Shown here piece by piece: positions 8,594 through 17,382 of a stretch of 64,000 bases of DNA. This stretch comes from Thalassomonas viridans (GTDB lineage: Bacteria > Pseudomonadota > Gammaproteobacteria > Enterobacterales > Alteromonadaceae). Location of the stretch: contig NZ_CP059733.1 in the NCBI RefSeq assembly GCF_000948985.2, positions 2,108,001 to 2,172,000 of the forward strand. The letters run 5' to 3'. Within the stretch, counting starts at the first letter, position 1, and every line of letters starts with the position of its first letter. Made by a program: the position numbers and the translations under genes. The notes below the pieces were generated by a model. It had not been told where the DNA came from, ran no database searches, and worked only from the letters and a program-made list of their open reading frames with translations.

Positions 8594-9202
8594 ATGAAAA
8601 CAATTATTGTCATCGGCGCTCAGGGTAAAATGGGCCAGGCTGCCCTTACCGGTTTAGGTAAGCATAAAGTGATCACCGCAAGCCGCTCGGGCGAGGGCTG
8701 TGATTATAAAGTGGATATTACCAATGAAGCATCCGTCAGGCGCTTGTTCGAACAAGTGGGTCATTTTGATGCCGTGGTTAATACCGTTGGCTTTTGTGAA
8801 TATACCGGCTTTGTCGAGATGACAGAGCAGCAGTGGATGACCACGGTTATGAGCAAAATGATGGGGCAAATCAACCTGGTGCGCATCGGCCAGGAATATA
8901 TCGCCGATAACGGCTCTTTCACTCTGATTTCAGGGATCTTAAACGTCAAGCCTATCCCGTTTGCAATAGCGGATGCCACCACCAGCGGGGCGATAGATAC
9001 CTTTGTTAAATGTGTCGCCCTTGAAATGCCCAGGGGGATCCGGGTCAATGCGGTAAACCCGACGGTACTGGAAGAAGCCTGGGAGGTGTATGGTGAAATG
9101 ATGCCCGGATTCCAACCGGTGCCAGGTGCCTTGGTCGGTAAAGCGTTTGAGCGTGCCGTTGATGGCTTCCTCAATGGTGAAGTACTTTTTGTTGATGCTT
9201 AA
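8594..9202 (+). CDS. Short-chain dehydrogenase/reductase-like protein
   Basis: A 202-residue NAD(P)-binding protein. The N-terminal glycine motif is IGAQGKMGQAAL (7-18), and later segments FDAVVNTVGF, FTLISGIL and RGIRVNAVNPTVL match the short-chain dehydrogenase fold. The usual catalytic YxxxK is not seen; the region reads ADATTSGAIDTFVK, as in a subgroup of compact SDRs. Start ATG follows AAGAGGTT. The upstream operator and the LysR gene suggest a local LysR-SDR control pair. The substrate is unknown. Confidence 0.85.
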   Translation: MKTIIVIGAQGKMGQAALTGLGKHKVITASRSGEGCDYKVDITNEASVRRLFEQVGHFDAVVNTVGFCEYTGFVEMTEQQWMTTVMSKMMGQINLVRIGQEYIADNGSFTLISGILNVKPIPFAIADATTSGAIDTFVKCVALEMPRGIRVNAVNPTVLEEAWEVYGEMMPGFQPVPGALVGKAFERAVDGFLNGEVLFVDA

Positions 9203-9243
9203 TGCTTTTCTTTGAGCCGTGACACAGCTAACCGGCAAGCTCG

Positions 9244-9277
9244 GCAGCTGTTATTTGTTGAGTCAAATAACAGCTGC
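9244..9277. terminator. Strong hairpin, likely terminator after the SDR gene
   Basis: GCAGCTGTTATTTG (9244-9257) and CAAATAACAGCTGC (9264-9277) form a perfect 14-bp stem with a 6-nt loop. No long T run follows directly, so an alternative role is possible. Confidence 0.6.
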
Positions 9278-9406
9278 GGGCGCTGCTGTTTGGCAGGGGA
9301 AAATATCAGCCTAAGCCTTTCCATGTATGCCAGGTGTGTTTTGTCTCTGGCGTCAGCCAGTCATGATATAAACACTTTTGCTAAAATAATATTGCCAATT
9401 TCCAAG

Positions 9407-9436
9407 TTTACCTGAACGGGTTTTGTAAGATATAAT
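9407..9436 (+). promoter_or_regulatory. Sigma-70-like promoter for the response regulator
   Basis: TTTACC (9407-9412), an 18-bp spacer and a perfect TATAAT (9431-9436), 38 bp before the response regulator start. Confidence 0.6.
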
Positions 9437-9474
9437 CGCCCGATCAATTGGCTAAAACGATTAAGTTTCTACGT

Positions 9475-10098
9475 ATGAAATCTTCTCAAATGACTAAAGT
9501 ATTTATCGCCGATGATCATGATTTATTTCGTAGTGGTTTATCTATGCTGCTGGCCGGTAATGGTTACCAGGTGGTCGGTGAAGCCAAATCTACCGATGAG
9601 CTCAAAGAAATTGCCGGTGCCGCTGAGGTTGATATTTTTATCTTAGACTGTCAAATGCCAAGCGAAGGCCCTGTGGCTATGTTGCAATGGTTGCAGTTGA
9701 AATACCCGGCCAGTAAGGTGCTTTTTTTGACGGGATTGGTCGCCGGCGGTTTGTTTCGCCAGCTTATCAGCCTGAAAGCGTCTGGCCTGGTCAGCAAAGT
9801 CAGTGATATTGATGCTGTGCTTGAAGCGCTGGCTTGTTGTTTACGGGGGGAGCAGTATATTTCCGATGAGCTGCAATCCTTGCTGGAAGAGGCCGAAGAG
9901 GTGCTGACGCCTAAGGAATCAAAAGTTTTTGAGTATCTGTTGCAGGGAAAGTCCAACCGGGAAATTGCCGAGATTTTGTTTAATAGCGAGCGTACCATTA
10001 ATATTCACCGGGCCAATATAATGAAAAAATTCCATGCCCATTCTATTGTCGAACTAATTGAAATTGCCAATAAAAAAGGTTACTACCGGGTACCTTAA
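9475..10098 (+). CDS. NarL/LuxR-type response regulator
   Basis: Two-component response regulator of 207 residues. The receiver domain has the acidic pair in IADDHDLF, the phospho-acceptor aspartate at about D58 in FILDCQMP, and a conserved lysine in GLVSKVSD. A C-terminal LuxR-type helix-turn-helix begins at LTPKESKVFEYLLQGKSNREIA. Neither ATG 9475 nor ATG 9490 has a strong Shine-Dalgarno. A histidine kinase gene without an adjacent regulator lies 0.9 kb downstream on the other strand (10977-12896) and is a candidate partner. Confidence 0.9.
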   Translation: MKSSQMTKVFIADDHDLFRSGLSMLLAGNGYQVVGEAKSTDELKEIAGAAEVDIFILDCQMPSEGPVAMLQWLQLKYPASKVLFLTGLVAGGLFRQLISLKASGLVSKVSDIDAVLEALACCLRGEQYISDELQSLLEEAEEVLTPKESKVFEYLLQGKSNREIAEILFNSERTINIHRANIMKKFHAHSIVELIEIANKKGYYRVP

Positions 10099-10129
10099 CT
10101 TTCCTCTTTTTGTTTTTTATCTGACCAAT

Positions 10130-10147
10130 ATAGAGCGGCCGCTCTAT
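10130..10147. promoter_or_regulatory. 18-bp perfect palindrome, possible operator
   Basis: ATAGAGCGGCCGCTCTAT is perfectly symmetrical. A copy with a single change (ATAGAGCGGCCCCTCTAT) lies at 13290-13307, upstream of the histidine kinase gene. This copy is between the response regulator and the gene at 10386. Confidence 0.5.
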
Positions 10148-10385
10148 GGTTGTTTCAGGTGAAAGTTGTCATCATTCGCCCCGTTGATAGTGTTGTTAAA
10201 GCTATGGCGGTTAGTGCACCAGATAAAAATAAACTGATGTTACTTATCTGCATTCCCGGAATCTGTTTCACGTCCTGAAAAACTTGTGTACCTCATTTCG
10301 TTTTGTATTACGCCGGCTCACGGCAACATTTCTTTACTCTATACATGAAATCTTACTTGGTAAAAATAGCAAAGGGGAAGTTGAG

Positions 10386-10805
10386 TTGTACCTGTTAATG
10401 TTAAAGTATGTGAAGCTCAGGCTGGCACAAGGCCTGGCCTTGTTGTTAAGTGTTGTTTTTTTCAGTGCCGGTGCCGGTGAAAGTTTAACCTTAGCCAGTC
10501 CGGCGACTGTTAATGATGCGGGGGGAAGCAATGGTGCTTTCCAAGTTATAAAGCTGGAAAATACCGCAGTAAAGCCGGGAGATAGTGTACAAACACCATC
10601 AGTACTCACGGCTGCTATTGACCCCGCCGCCGGGGGGGGAGCTATTATCACCTGGCAAAAGTCAATGGATGTGACAGCTGCAAAAAAACCTGATGTTAGC
10701 TTGCCGCCGGTAACAGGAAACAATGCCGGTCTTCTTTCCCTGGGCTGCTTTCTTTTTTCGCTGCTGTTAATCCTTAGAAGAAAATATTTATATTTGTTCC
10801 GCTAA
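10386..10805 (+). CDS. Small secreted protein with C-terminal sorting-like tail
   Basis: Unrecognised protein of about 140 residues. An N-terminal hydrophobic signal (LALLLSVVFFSAGAG) is followed by a Ser/Thr/Ala-rich middle, and the end is tripartite: LPPVTG, a short membrane span (LLSLGCFLFSLLLIL), then RRK. This resembles C-terminal sorting signals such as LPxTG or the proteobacterial CTERM types, but matches none exactly. TTG 10386 has AAGGGGAA at good spacing; ATG 10398 is an alternative. The frame is open further upstream to GTG 10284. Confidence 0.5.
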   Translation: MYLLMLKYVKLRLAQGLALLLSVVFFSAGAGESLTLASPATVNDAGGSNGAFQVIKLENTAVKPGDSVQTPSVLTAAIDPAAGGGAIITWQKSMDVTAAKKPDVSLPPVTGNNAGLLSLGCFLFSLLLILRRKYLYLFR

Positions 10806-10976
10806 TATATTGTGTTACCAGAAGTTTATCTGGGATTTTCAACCCCAAAGGCAATGCCTCAGGTCCACTTTTGCAACGGCTCTCACACTCTTTTCTTCCC
10901 CGAAATCCGGTAAGCAAATGCGCCGGATTATGACTCGAAATCAGGGTAGGCAAAGGACTTGCCTGTCTTTTCATTT

Positions 10977-12896
10977 TTATTCTTTATGATTGATTTGAGG
11001 CAAGTTGATACTAAAGCAGCAGCCCTTGCCTTGTTCAGAAGCAATTTTTAACCGATAGCCTTCTTTGGCACACAGCTCTTTAACGCTATACATTCCCAGG
11101 CCAAAACCTTGCTGTTGTAACCGGAGTTTGTCCAGCTGCTCAAACGGGCGGCTGATTCTTTCAAGAACCTGGCTGGAAATGCCCGGACCGTTATCCAACA
11201 CTTGAATCTCCAAAGCCTGCTGCCTTCGCCTGACCCCTATGAAGACTTTGCCTTTACCGGCATAGCGGATGGCATTGGTGATCAGGTTATCGAGAATTCT
11301 CGATAGAACATAATAAGAAGCAAACACTTTCAGTGAGCTTGGTACAAACTTGAGAGTGAGTTGTGCCTTGTCGGCCAGGGGGGAGTGGCGCCAATAAAGG
11401 TCGTCAAACAGCTGTTGTATTTGGATATGACCGGTTATTTCCCGGTATTCCCCTTTAGCGGTATTGATAATGCTGGTAAATAAATTCTGGGTATAGTTGA
11501 TGGTATTATCTATATGCTCGAATAACTTTGTATTTTCCTGTTTATTGATTGATTTTATTGCCATTTTTAATGTGGCGATAGGCTGGGCCATGTCATGGGT
11601 ATGGGTGGCATAGTCGAGAATGCGTTGCTGGCTCTCGGCAAGGAGGCGGTTTTTTTCTTCTTTCATCCTGGCCAGTTGCCGTGACGATTCTAATTGCTGC
11701 TGCAAGCTGGTTTGCTGTTGCCGGTTCATCAGATGTTCGCGATAGGCAAGTATGACCACAAACATCAGCACTTCTAATACAAAGCCTGTTTTGGGTATGG
11801 TAAAGCTATGTACGTGCAGGGGAAAATCAATATGATTAAGCCTTATTACAAACAGGACATTGATAAAACCGACATGGAATAACAGGTTGAAACTATAGAG
11901 TCTTGCCAGGGGTAAATGACGTTTTAAGGCAAGATAGATAGTTGCCAGGGAAACCACCGCGGCAATAGGTGAAAGTATCAGCACCAGGGGAACAGGGTTT
12001 ATGACCGGGCTTATGGCAATAATCGCCAAAGCCGAACAAACAATTGCCAGGTACATCCGGTATAAGTAGGGAATATTTCTTTTCAGCCTTAAGATGTGGG
12101 CAATAAAAAGAAAATAAGATACCAGCACCATTAAAATAGTTCCGGCCGGTAGCTGGGGATAGACATAGTGATAGTTTAACCAGCTATATTGAAGCGTGTA
12201 GCCGGATATGTCGGCCAGGAACAAGATGCCAAATAAAATGAAACACAATAAATAAGCCGAACTTCTTTTCGGGCGTATCAGCATTTGCATGGCAATAATA
12301 CCGAAACAGAATAATAAAGCCCCAAACACCATGCCGTTAAATAAATTGCTTTCGGTTAAGTAATGGGCCAGGGCTGTGGGAGAAAATAATTCAAGCGAGT
12401 GAATATCGAAAGTATCTGAGTAAGTCAGGTACAAAGTTAATTGTTCACCGGCTTTTAACTTTATGGGGATAATTAGCATGGCTTCCTGGACCGTCCGATC
12501 GGCAAACGAGTTGCTATCATCCAACGCCAGTATTTGTTTTGACTGGTTGTTACTGACACTAAAGATTTTAAATTGCGGAATCCAGGAAGTGCCCGTATGC
12601 AGATACCAGGTAAGATCTTCTGCACTTTCGTTTTTTACGGCAGTTTTTATCCAGATCGTATGGGGCCAGGGGGTAAGCCTTTTTTCGGCTAACGGTACAA
12701 ATTCGTGGTCTAGTCTAATCAGCTGTTCAAGAGTCTGTTGTTCTGAATTATCGAGATAGTATTTAGCATAGGGAGCAAGATCAAAATGATCGGCATCGTG
12801 TGGTAACGCCGTATATTGCTGTGCGTAAGCCGGGTGAAGTTGGCTTATTATCAGTAAGAAACAGACGGCAAAAAGTTTTATTTCGAGTGCTTTCAC
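10977..12896 (-). CDS. 7TMR-DISM sensor histidine kinase
   Basis: Membrane histidine kinase of 639 residues. It has a signal peptide (1-25), a periplasmic 7TMR-DISM extracellular domain (about 30-165), seven membrane spans (about 185-385), a coiled-coil linker rich in Gln (390-425), a dimerisation domain with phospho-acceptor H434 in HDMAQP, and a HATPase domain with N-box ILDNLITNAIRYA (534-546), DNGPG (568-572) and GFGLG (597-601). No receiver or output domain is fused, so a separate regulator is needed; the NarL-type gene at 9475 is the nearest. GTG 12896 is the start, with AAGG upstream. Confidence 0.93.
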   Translation of the reverse strand: MKALEIKLFAVCFLLIISQLHPAYAQQYTALPHDADHFDLAPYAKYYLDNSEQQTLEQLIRLDHEFVPLAEKRLTPWPHTIWIKTAVKNESAEDLTWYLHTGTSWIPQFKIFSVSNNQSKQILALDDSNSFADRTVQEAMLIIPIKLKAGEQLTLYLTYSDTFDIHSLELFSPTALAHYLTESNLFNGMVFGALLFCFGIIAMQMLIRPKRSSAYLLCFILFGILFLADISGYTLQYSWLNYHYVYPQLPAGTILMVLVSYFLFIAHILRLKRNIPYLYRMYLAIVCSALAIIAISPVINPVPLVLILSPIAAVVSLATIYLALKRHLPLARLYSFNLLFHVGFINVLFVIRLNHIDFPLHVHSFTIPKTGFVLEVLMFVVILAYREHLMNRQQQTSLQQQLESSRQLARMKEEKNRLLAESQQRILDYATHTHDMAQPIATLKMAIKSINKQENTKLFEHIDNTINYTQNLFTSIINTAKGEYREITGHIQIQQLFDDLYWRHSPLADKAQLTLKFVPSSLKVFASYYVLSRILDNLITNAIRYAGKGKVFIGVRRRQQALEIQVLDNGPGISSQVLERISRPFEQLDKLRLQQQGFGLGMYSVKELCAKEGYRLKIASEQGKGCCFSINLPQINHKE

Positions 12897-13435
12897 TATG
12901 GCCTTAAAATCGTGTAATGAAAGTTTAAAACCAGCAGCTGCTAATATGCTTGCTCGGGAAATATCCTGCTAAAACTATGTTAGCCTTTGCTGTATATTAA
13001 ACAAGGTTTAGCGTACCTGGGCTGGTTTGTACGCTAATTACCGGGTAATACTTTTTTATTTACCGGCCTTGGCATTTTCATCTCAACAAAGGAATGTTTC
13101 TCTCCTTACGGGGCTAAAAACAAACCCGGTCCCCTTTGTTTTACTGACAACCGGGATAAAATGCGCTTGAGGTTTAATGACAGCGGCTTAAGTTCGTACC
13201 AAAGAGCTAAATATTTCCTCGTTTGAATTTTTGGGAGTATATTTCTCAGCTGCTGGAATAACAAAGGGTTTTTAGGTGAAAAGCCATAAATAGAGCGGCC
13301 CCTCTATGTCGGTGAATGTTTTTCATACAAGTTGTTTTTTATCCTGGCAAGGCTGAAAAAGAAACTCGACAGGCGTTAAAAAGTTATCGCTATGCGGATT
13401 AACTTGAGTTTTGCCAATGTTACGGGTAAAGCCGG
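12897..13435. other. Intergenic region with two symmetric sites, no gene seen
   Basis: No convincing coding frame is seen. It holds an inverted repeat TTAGCGTAC (13008-13016) / GTACGCTAA (13029-13037) and the ATAGAG...CTCTAT near-palindrome at 13290-13307. A terminator for the immunity gene that ends at 13436 may lie here but no clear one is visible. Confidence 0.5.
13290..13307. promoter_or_regulatory. Near-palindrome, second copy of the 10130 site
   Basis: ATAGAGCGGCCCCTCTAT, 17 of 18 bases identical to the site at 10130-10147. It lies about 390 bp upstream of the histidine kinase start. Confidence 0.45.
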
Positions 13436-14020
13436 TTAACCTATCCAGTCTTGCGGGTGGACAAACACTATGCCTTTAAGTTGTAGCGGCTCCAGCGCCT
13501 GGCGTACCGAGTCGTGGACGACAATGCCGTTAGGGGCTTCATGTAGCCGGAAAAAGAGCTGGCCCATGGCTTTGTCTTCGTCAATAACAAGCGAGTCGAA
13601 GTCGATAAGTATAGGGTCATCGGAGTCATCCATGTCACAGTCCGAGGCATCGAGATCCGCACAGGCGATTCTGCCGATAATATTAACAGCCAGGTATTTC
13701 TCTTCGACCGGGTTATCTGAAATATCCAGGAGCCTGGCCGGGTAAGTTTCAATATTATTGACCCCGGCATCGGCCAGGGCGGATAACATGCGCTCACTCA
13801 TCAGGGGGATCGACGGCGGAAAGAAGTCGGTCAGGCCGGTGCCGCCGCCGGGGTCTAACCTGAAAATTAATGGTTCTTTAATGTCTAGATTCAGCAGGCT
13901 GCCGGATAGCCAGTCGGTTAACCCCGAAGCCGAAAGCTGCCTGAGATCCGGTTGTTCGCCGATCACCGCCCGCTTTGTGCCTTCGGGTTCGCGTACTTCA
14001 AGCATCCAATACATATTCAT
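13436..14020 (-). CDS. Imm11/DUF1629-like immunity protein
   Basis: A 194-residue cytoplasmic acidic protein. The C-terminal half (FFRLHEAPNGIVVHDSVRQAL ... GIVFVHPQDW) matches the DUF1629/Imm11 pattern of immunity proteins in polymorphic toxin systems. It lies 15 bp downstream of the AHH nuclease gene in the same direction, in the usual order toxin then immunity. It would bind and block that nuclease. Assignment rests on sequence pattern and position. Confidence 0.75.
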   Translation of the reverse strand: MNMYWMLEVREPEGTKRAVIGEQPDLRQLSASGLTDWLSGSLLNLDIKEPLIFRLDPGGGTGLTDFFPPSIPLMSERMLSALADAGVNNIETYPARLLDISDNPVEEKYLAVNIIGRIACADLDASDCDMDDSDDPILIDFDSLVIDEDKAMGQLFFRLHEAPNGIVVHDSVRQALEPLQLKGIVFVHPQDWIG

Positions 14021-14035
14021 ATTTTAATTCCCGGG

Positions 14036-14902
14036 TTATTTCTTTAACTTTTTGGTTAAGTTCTCAGCGTGTGAAGAAGTAAAAATGGGAGGGCGCCACC
14101 CGCTTGGTGAACCGCACAGCATTTGGGCAAACTTTCTGGAAATGCCGTGTAACCACTCGACCACTTTGTAGGGGGGAGGGATATCGGGTTTGGCTTTCGG
14201 TCCCGCTTCCGGACAGCGCATTTTATGCATCTTGACCGCATTAAAGAGCTTATCCAGCCTTTGTTTTATATGTTCGCTGTAATTCTGATGCGAGTCATGA
14301 AACTGGCGCCTGGTGTCGTACATGGCTGCCTCGGCCATAGAAAACTTTTGTGTCGAGTGCGCTTTGGATAATTTACCCCAGCTGATACCGGCGATAGGAT
14401 CGACATTTCTGTAACCGGCGTAAAAGTGCTCTATGATAGTCGGCAGCCAGATGCCATTTTCCTGGCCGTTGACGTTGTAGCCGATATCGCCGGTAATAGT
14501 GCCTTTTTCTTTCTCTATAACTTCAAGGATAGGGTGTTGATATTTGCCCTTAAGCGATGCCCGGCCCGGAATGCAATGGTGGGGATTATTTCTGACTTCC
14601 GATATTTCTTCTTTGCCTGTTTCCGGATGCTGATAGACCACGCACCATTGCTGGCTGCCGGGGGCGGTAGAACCGGGTTCCGGCAGGCCGAGAATATCGC
14701 CTTTATGGCAAGCTTTACGAAGCTTTTTCGAATCATTTTTCAGATCATTGGTTCTTGATTCATGCTCGGGTTCGGCACAGAAAGGACAGGTCTTTTCTTT
14801 GTGTTGTTCCGTTTGTATTTGTTCAATACAAACGGCTTCTCCGATGTCACACATGCTTTGTCGGCTCGACTGAAAACATTGTCTGTTCAAGTTATAGCGC
14901 AT
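14036..14902 (-). CDS. AHH-domain nuclease toxin
   Basis: A 288-residue predicted toxin nuclease. Residues 39-42 (CPFC) suggest a small metal-binding knuckle. The core NPHHCIPGRASLKG (107-119), followed by KGTITGDIGYNVNGQENGIWLP (133-154) and FHDSHQNYSEHIKQRLD (201-217), matches the AHH branch of HNH/ENDO-VII nucleases used as toxin tips in polymorphic and type VI effectors; HH is at 108-109. No PAAR, VgrG or Rhs gene is near, and the protein lacks a signal peptide, so it is an orphan cargo-type toxin. An alternative start is Met17. Confidence 0.8.
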   Translation of the reverse strand: MRYNLNRQCFQSSRQSMCDIGEAVCIEQIQTEQHKEKTCPFCAEPEHESRTNDLKNDSKKLRKACHKGDILGLPEPGSTAPGSQQWCVVYQHPETGKEEISEVRNNPHHCIPGRASLKGKYQHPILEVIEKEKGTITGDIGYNVNGQENGIWLPTIIEHFYAGYRNVDPIAGISWGKLSKAHSTQKFSMAEAAMYDTRRQFHDSHQNYSEHIKQRLDKLFNAVKMHKMRCPEAGPKAKPDIPPPYKVVEWLHGISRKFAQMLCGSPSGWRPPIFTSSHAENLTKKLKK

Positions 14903-15112
14903 TATCGGTTTTATACCAGTAATGCGTACCCGGACAGCCTTATTACGGCATACAACCTGGTTGCGGGCATTTTAATGGTGCAGTGCTTTTTTATCCGTTA
15001 CCGCCAATAACCCAATGGCTATTTTTCCCTGTCAGGAGAGTTGTATCTCCAATGTTAAATTTTTGTTCGTCTTAATTTACTTTTTTACTTGTAGATAAAC
15101 TGGCAATACTTT

Positions 15113-15128
15113 AAAGTAGCGCTACTTT
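15113..15128. promoter_or_regulatory. Perfect 16-bp palindrome before the siderophore receptor
   Basis: AAAGTAGCGCTACTTT, immediately upstream of the Fur-like site. It may be the operator of a second regulator of iron uptake. Confidence 0.4.
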
Positions 15129-15131
15129 TAA

Positions 15132-15150
15132 TAATAATGGTTCTCATTTG
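15132..15150. promoter_or_regulatory. Fur-box-like site
   Basis: TAATAATGGTTCTCATTTG resembles the Fur consensus with its ATAATnnTTCTCATT pattern. It lies 16 bp before the ATG of a siderophore receptor gene, where iron-bound Fur would block transcription. Confidence 0.6.
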
Positions 15151-15165
15151 TATTCAAGGTTTGTT

Positions 15166-17334
15166 ATGAACTCCAATCCCTGGCGTCCCTCAAAAAAGAT
15201 CACTTTAAAAAAATCACTGCTGGCATCAGCAATCACTCTGGTATTTTCTCCTGCTGTTGTTGCAGAGAAAGTATCGCTAGAGGAATCTCCCCCCAATTTT
15301 GAACAAAACATGGAAATCATCCAGGTTAGCGGCCGGGCGGCCCAGTATTATTTTGTTGAAGAGTCGGCGATGGCTACCAAGACACCCACTAACTATATGG
15401 ATTTACCCCAGTCGGTGCAGGTTTTAAGCCAGGAGTTGATCAGCGATCAGGCGGCAAAGCAGACTTCGGATTTGTACCGTTCAATATCCGGTATGACCCA
15501 GTTCAGCTACTCAGGTGTTACCGCCAGGGGCTTTCGCCAGGATCAGGTCAGATACGACGGTGTTCAGGGCGACCCCTATTCAGGCTTTTCTATTCCACAG
15601 CTCTTTAACGTTGAGCGGGTGGAAGTGTTAAAAGGGCCAACCGGCATGTTGTACGGCGCTGGCCAGCCGGGCGGGCTATTGAATTATGTTACTAAAAAGC
15701 CCAAGTTCAGTCAGGCATCTGAAATAACCCTGGTTTCCGGCAATGACGATTTGTTTGGCGCTTATGCCGACACTACCGGTGCTTTAGATGCCGATGCCAG
15801 CTTAGCCTATCGCTTGGGGGGCTTTTACCAAACCAAAGAAGGTTTCCGCAATAATACCGATGAACAGAATACCCTGTTGTCCGGTGCTTTGACCTGGGTG
15901 GTTAATGACCGGCTGGACTTGACCCTGCAATATGATTTTATCGATCAGGACTTAGGCGGCCACAGGCTAAGGGGCGTTCCAGTGGACGATAACGGTAATT
16001 TTCTTACCGACATCAGCTATAACGCCAATGAAAAAAGCGATTATCAGAGATTACAGGCCAATGTCTGGCAACTTATCGCCAACAGTGAAATATCGGATAA
16101 CCTGACTAACCGTACTGTAGTACGGGTTCTTGATAATCGCAGAACACAGCAATACCATGAAAACCGCGGCCTGGCTGACGATGGCCGTACCATGACCCGC
16201 GAATTCCGCGATCAGTTAAGGGAAAATAAAGACTGGAGTATTACCACGGACTTTGTTTATCAAACCACCTTGGCTGATATGGAACATACCTGGCTTTTTG
16301 GCGCCGATTATTTTATCGGAGAGCTTCATTATGAGAACAACTTTGGCCGCGGAGCACAGTCGCTGATCCCGGACCTGGATATCATCAACCCGGTTTACGG
16401 TGCAGACACCAGCTCTTACCTTTTACTGGAAAGGCCGCATACCGACAGCGAAACCATACGTCAGGGAATTTATGTCCAAGATCAGATCCGGTTAAATGAG
16501 CAATGGCTGGCAATAGCCGGTTTGCGTTACGACAGGTTTGAAGATAAAGATATCAATGCCGGTTTTAAGACCACAGATAACAGCACCAGTCCGCGAGTGG
16601 GCATTATTTATCAGCCGGACGATGAAACTTCTGTTTTTGCCAATATCACCCGGGGCTTTGCGCCGCAAAGCCTTTATAATCAGCAGGAGTCTGATCTTGA
16701 TAATGATGTGGTCGGCGAGCTTAAGGCGGAAACCAGCATCCAGCATGAGTTGGGTATCAAAAACCAGTGGTTAGACGGTAGTTTACTGAGCACGATAACC
16801 GCCTATCGTATCGTCAAAGACAATGTCAGCTCCTGGAACCCGGCGGATACCGGTTTTAATGACGGCATTCCCGCCCTGCTGCAGATAGGTGAAGTGACCA
16901 GTGAAGGGTTAGAGATAGACCTGGTCGGGGATATCACGGAAAACTGGACAGGTACGGTGAATTACGCCTACAACAGGGCGAAAATAACCGGCGGTGCACC
17001 GGGTGACCTTACCAACTCTATCGGTGACGAATTTGCCAATGCCCCGGATCATACCTTGGGGGTATGGACCCGCTGGGATCTACCGGGTATTGCTTCATCT
17101 TTTGCCGTCGGTTTCGATTATGTCAGCGAGCGCCTGAGTTTAAGCGGACAAAAAGTTAAACCTTATACCGTCTGGGATGCCAGCTGGCGCAGCGAGTTTA
17201 ACGGGATTGAAATGCAAATCAACCTGAAAAACCTGTTTGACAAGGAATATGCCACCAGCGGCTTTAACGAGCGCAACGGCCACTTCCCGGGCGAGCCCCG
17301 CAGCATTCAGTTGCAGTTGAGCTATTCGCTGTAA
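15166..17334 (+). CDS. TonB-dependent siderophore receptor
   Basis: Outer-membrane receptor of 722 residues of the TIGR01783 siderophore type (FhuE/FoxA-like). It has a signal peptide, a TonB-box-like segment (MEIIQVSG), a plug with DLPQSVQVLSQELISDQ, ISGMTQFSYSGVTARGFRQDQVRYDG and VERVEVLKGPTGMLYGAGQPGGLLNYVTKKP, and a barrel ending in Leu (QLQLSYSL). ATG 15166 with AAGG upstream is preferred over TTG 15148. A Fur-like site precedes it and a PepSY membrane protein follows after 48 bp, a common pair for iron uptake. No siderophore synthesis gene is nearby, so a xenosiderophore is likely. Confidence 0.93.
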   Translation: MNSNPWRPSKKITLKKSLLASAITLVFSPAVVAEKVSLEESPPNFEQNMEIIQVSGRAAQYYFVEESAMATKTPTNYMDLPQSVQVLSQELISDQAAKQTSDLYRSISGMTQFSYSGVTARGFRQDQVRYDGVQGDPYSGFSIPQLFNVERVEVLKGPTGMLYGAGQPGGLLNYVTKKPKFSQASEITLVSGNDDLFGAYADTTGALDADASLAYRLGGFYQTKEGFRNNTDEQNTLLSGALTWVVNDRLDLTLQYDFIDQDLGGHRLRGVPVDDNGNFLTDISYNANEKSDYQRLQANVWQLIANSEISDNLTNRTVVRVLDNRRTQQYHENRGLADDGRTMTREFRDQLRENKDWSITTDFVYQTTLADMEHTWLFGADYFIGELHYENNFGRGAQSLIPDLDIINPVYGADTSSYLLLERPHTDSETIRQGIYVQDQIRLNEQWLAIAGLRYDRFEDKDINAGFKTTDNSTSPRVGIIYQPDDETSVFANITRGFAPQSLYNQQESDLDNDVVGELKAETSIQHELGIKNQWLDGSLLSTITAYRIVKDNVSSWNPADTGFNDGIPALLQIGEVTSEGLEIDLVGDITENWTGTVNYAYNRAKITGGAPGDLTNSIGDEFANAPDHTLGVWTRWDLPGIASSFAVGFDYVSERLSLSGQKVKPYTVWDASWRSEFNGIEMQINLKNLFDKEYATSGFNERNGHFPGEPRSIQLQLSYSL

Positions 17335-17382
17335 TCTTTTGAAGCCGGATGTTCGCATCCGGCACTTTGCTGTTAAACGATC

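Noticed and set aside
10334..10723. Minus-strand frame of 129 codons
   Set aside because: It is antisense to the small exported protein, which has a Shine-Dalgarno, a signal peptide and a membrane tail.
14762..15010. Plus-strand frame of 82 codons
   Set aside because: It is mostly antisense to the AHH toxin gene and has no ribosome-binding site.
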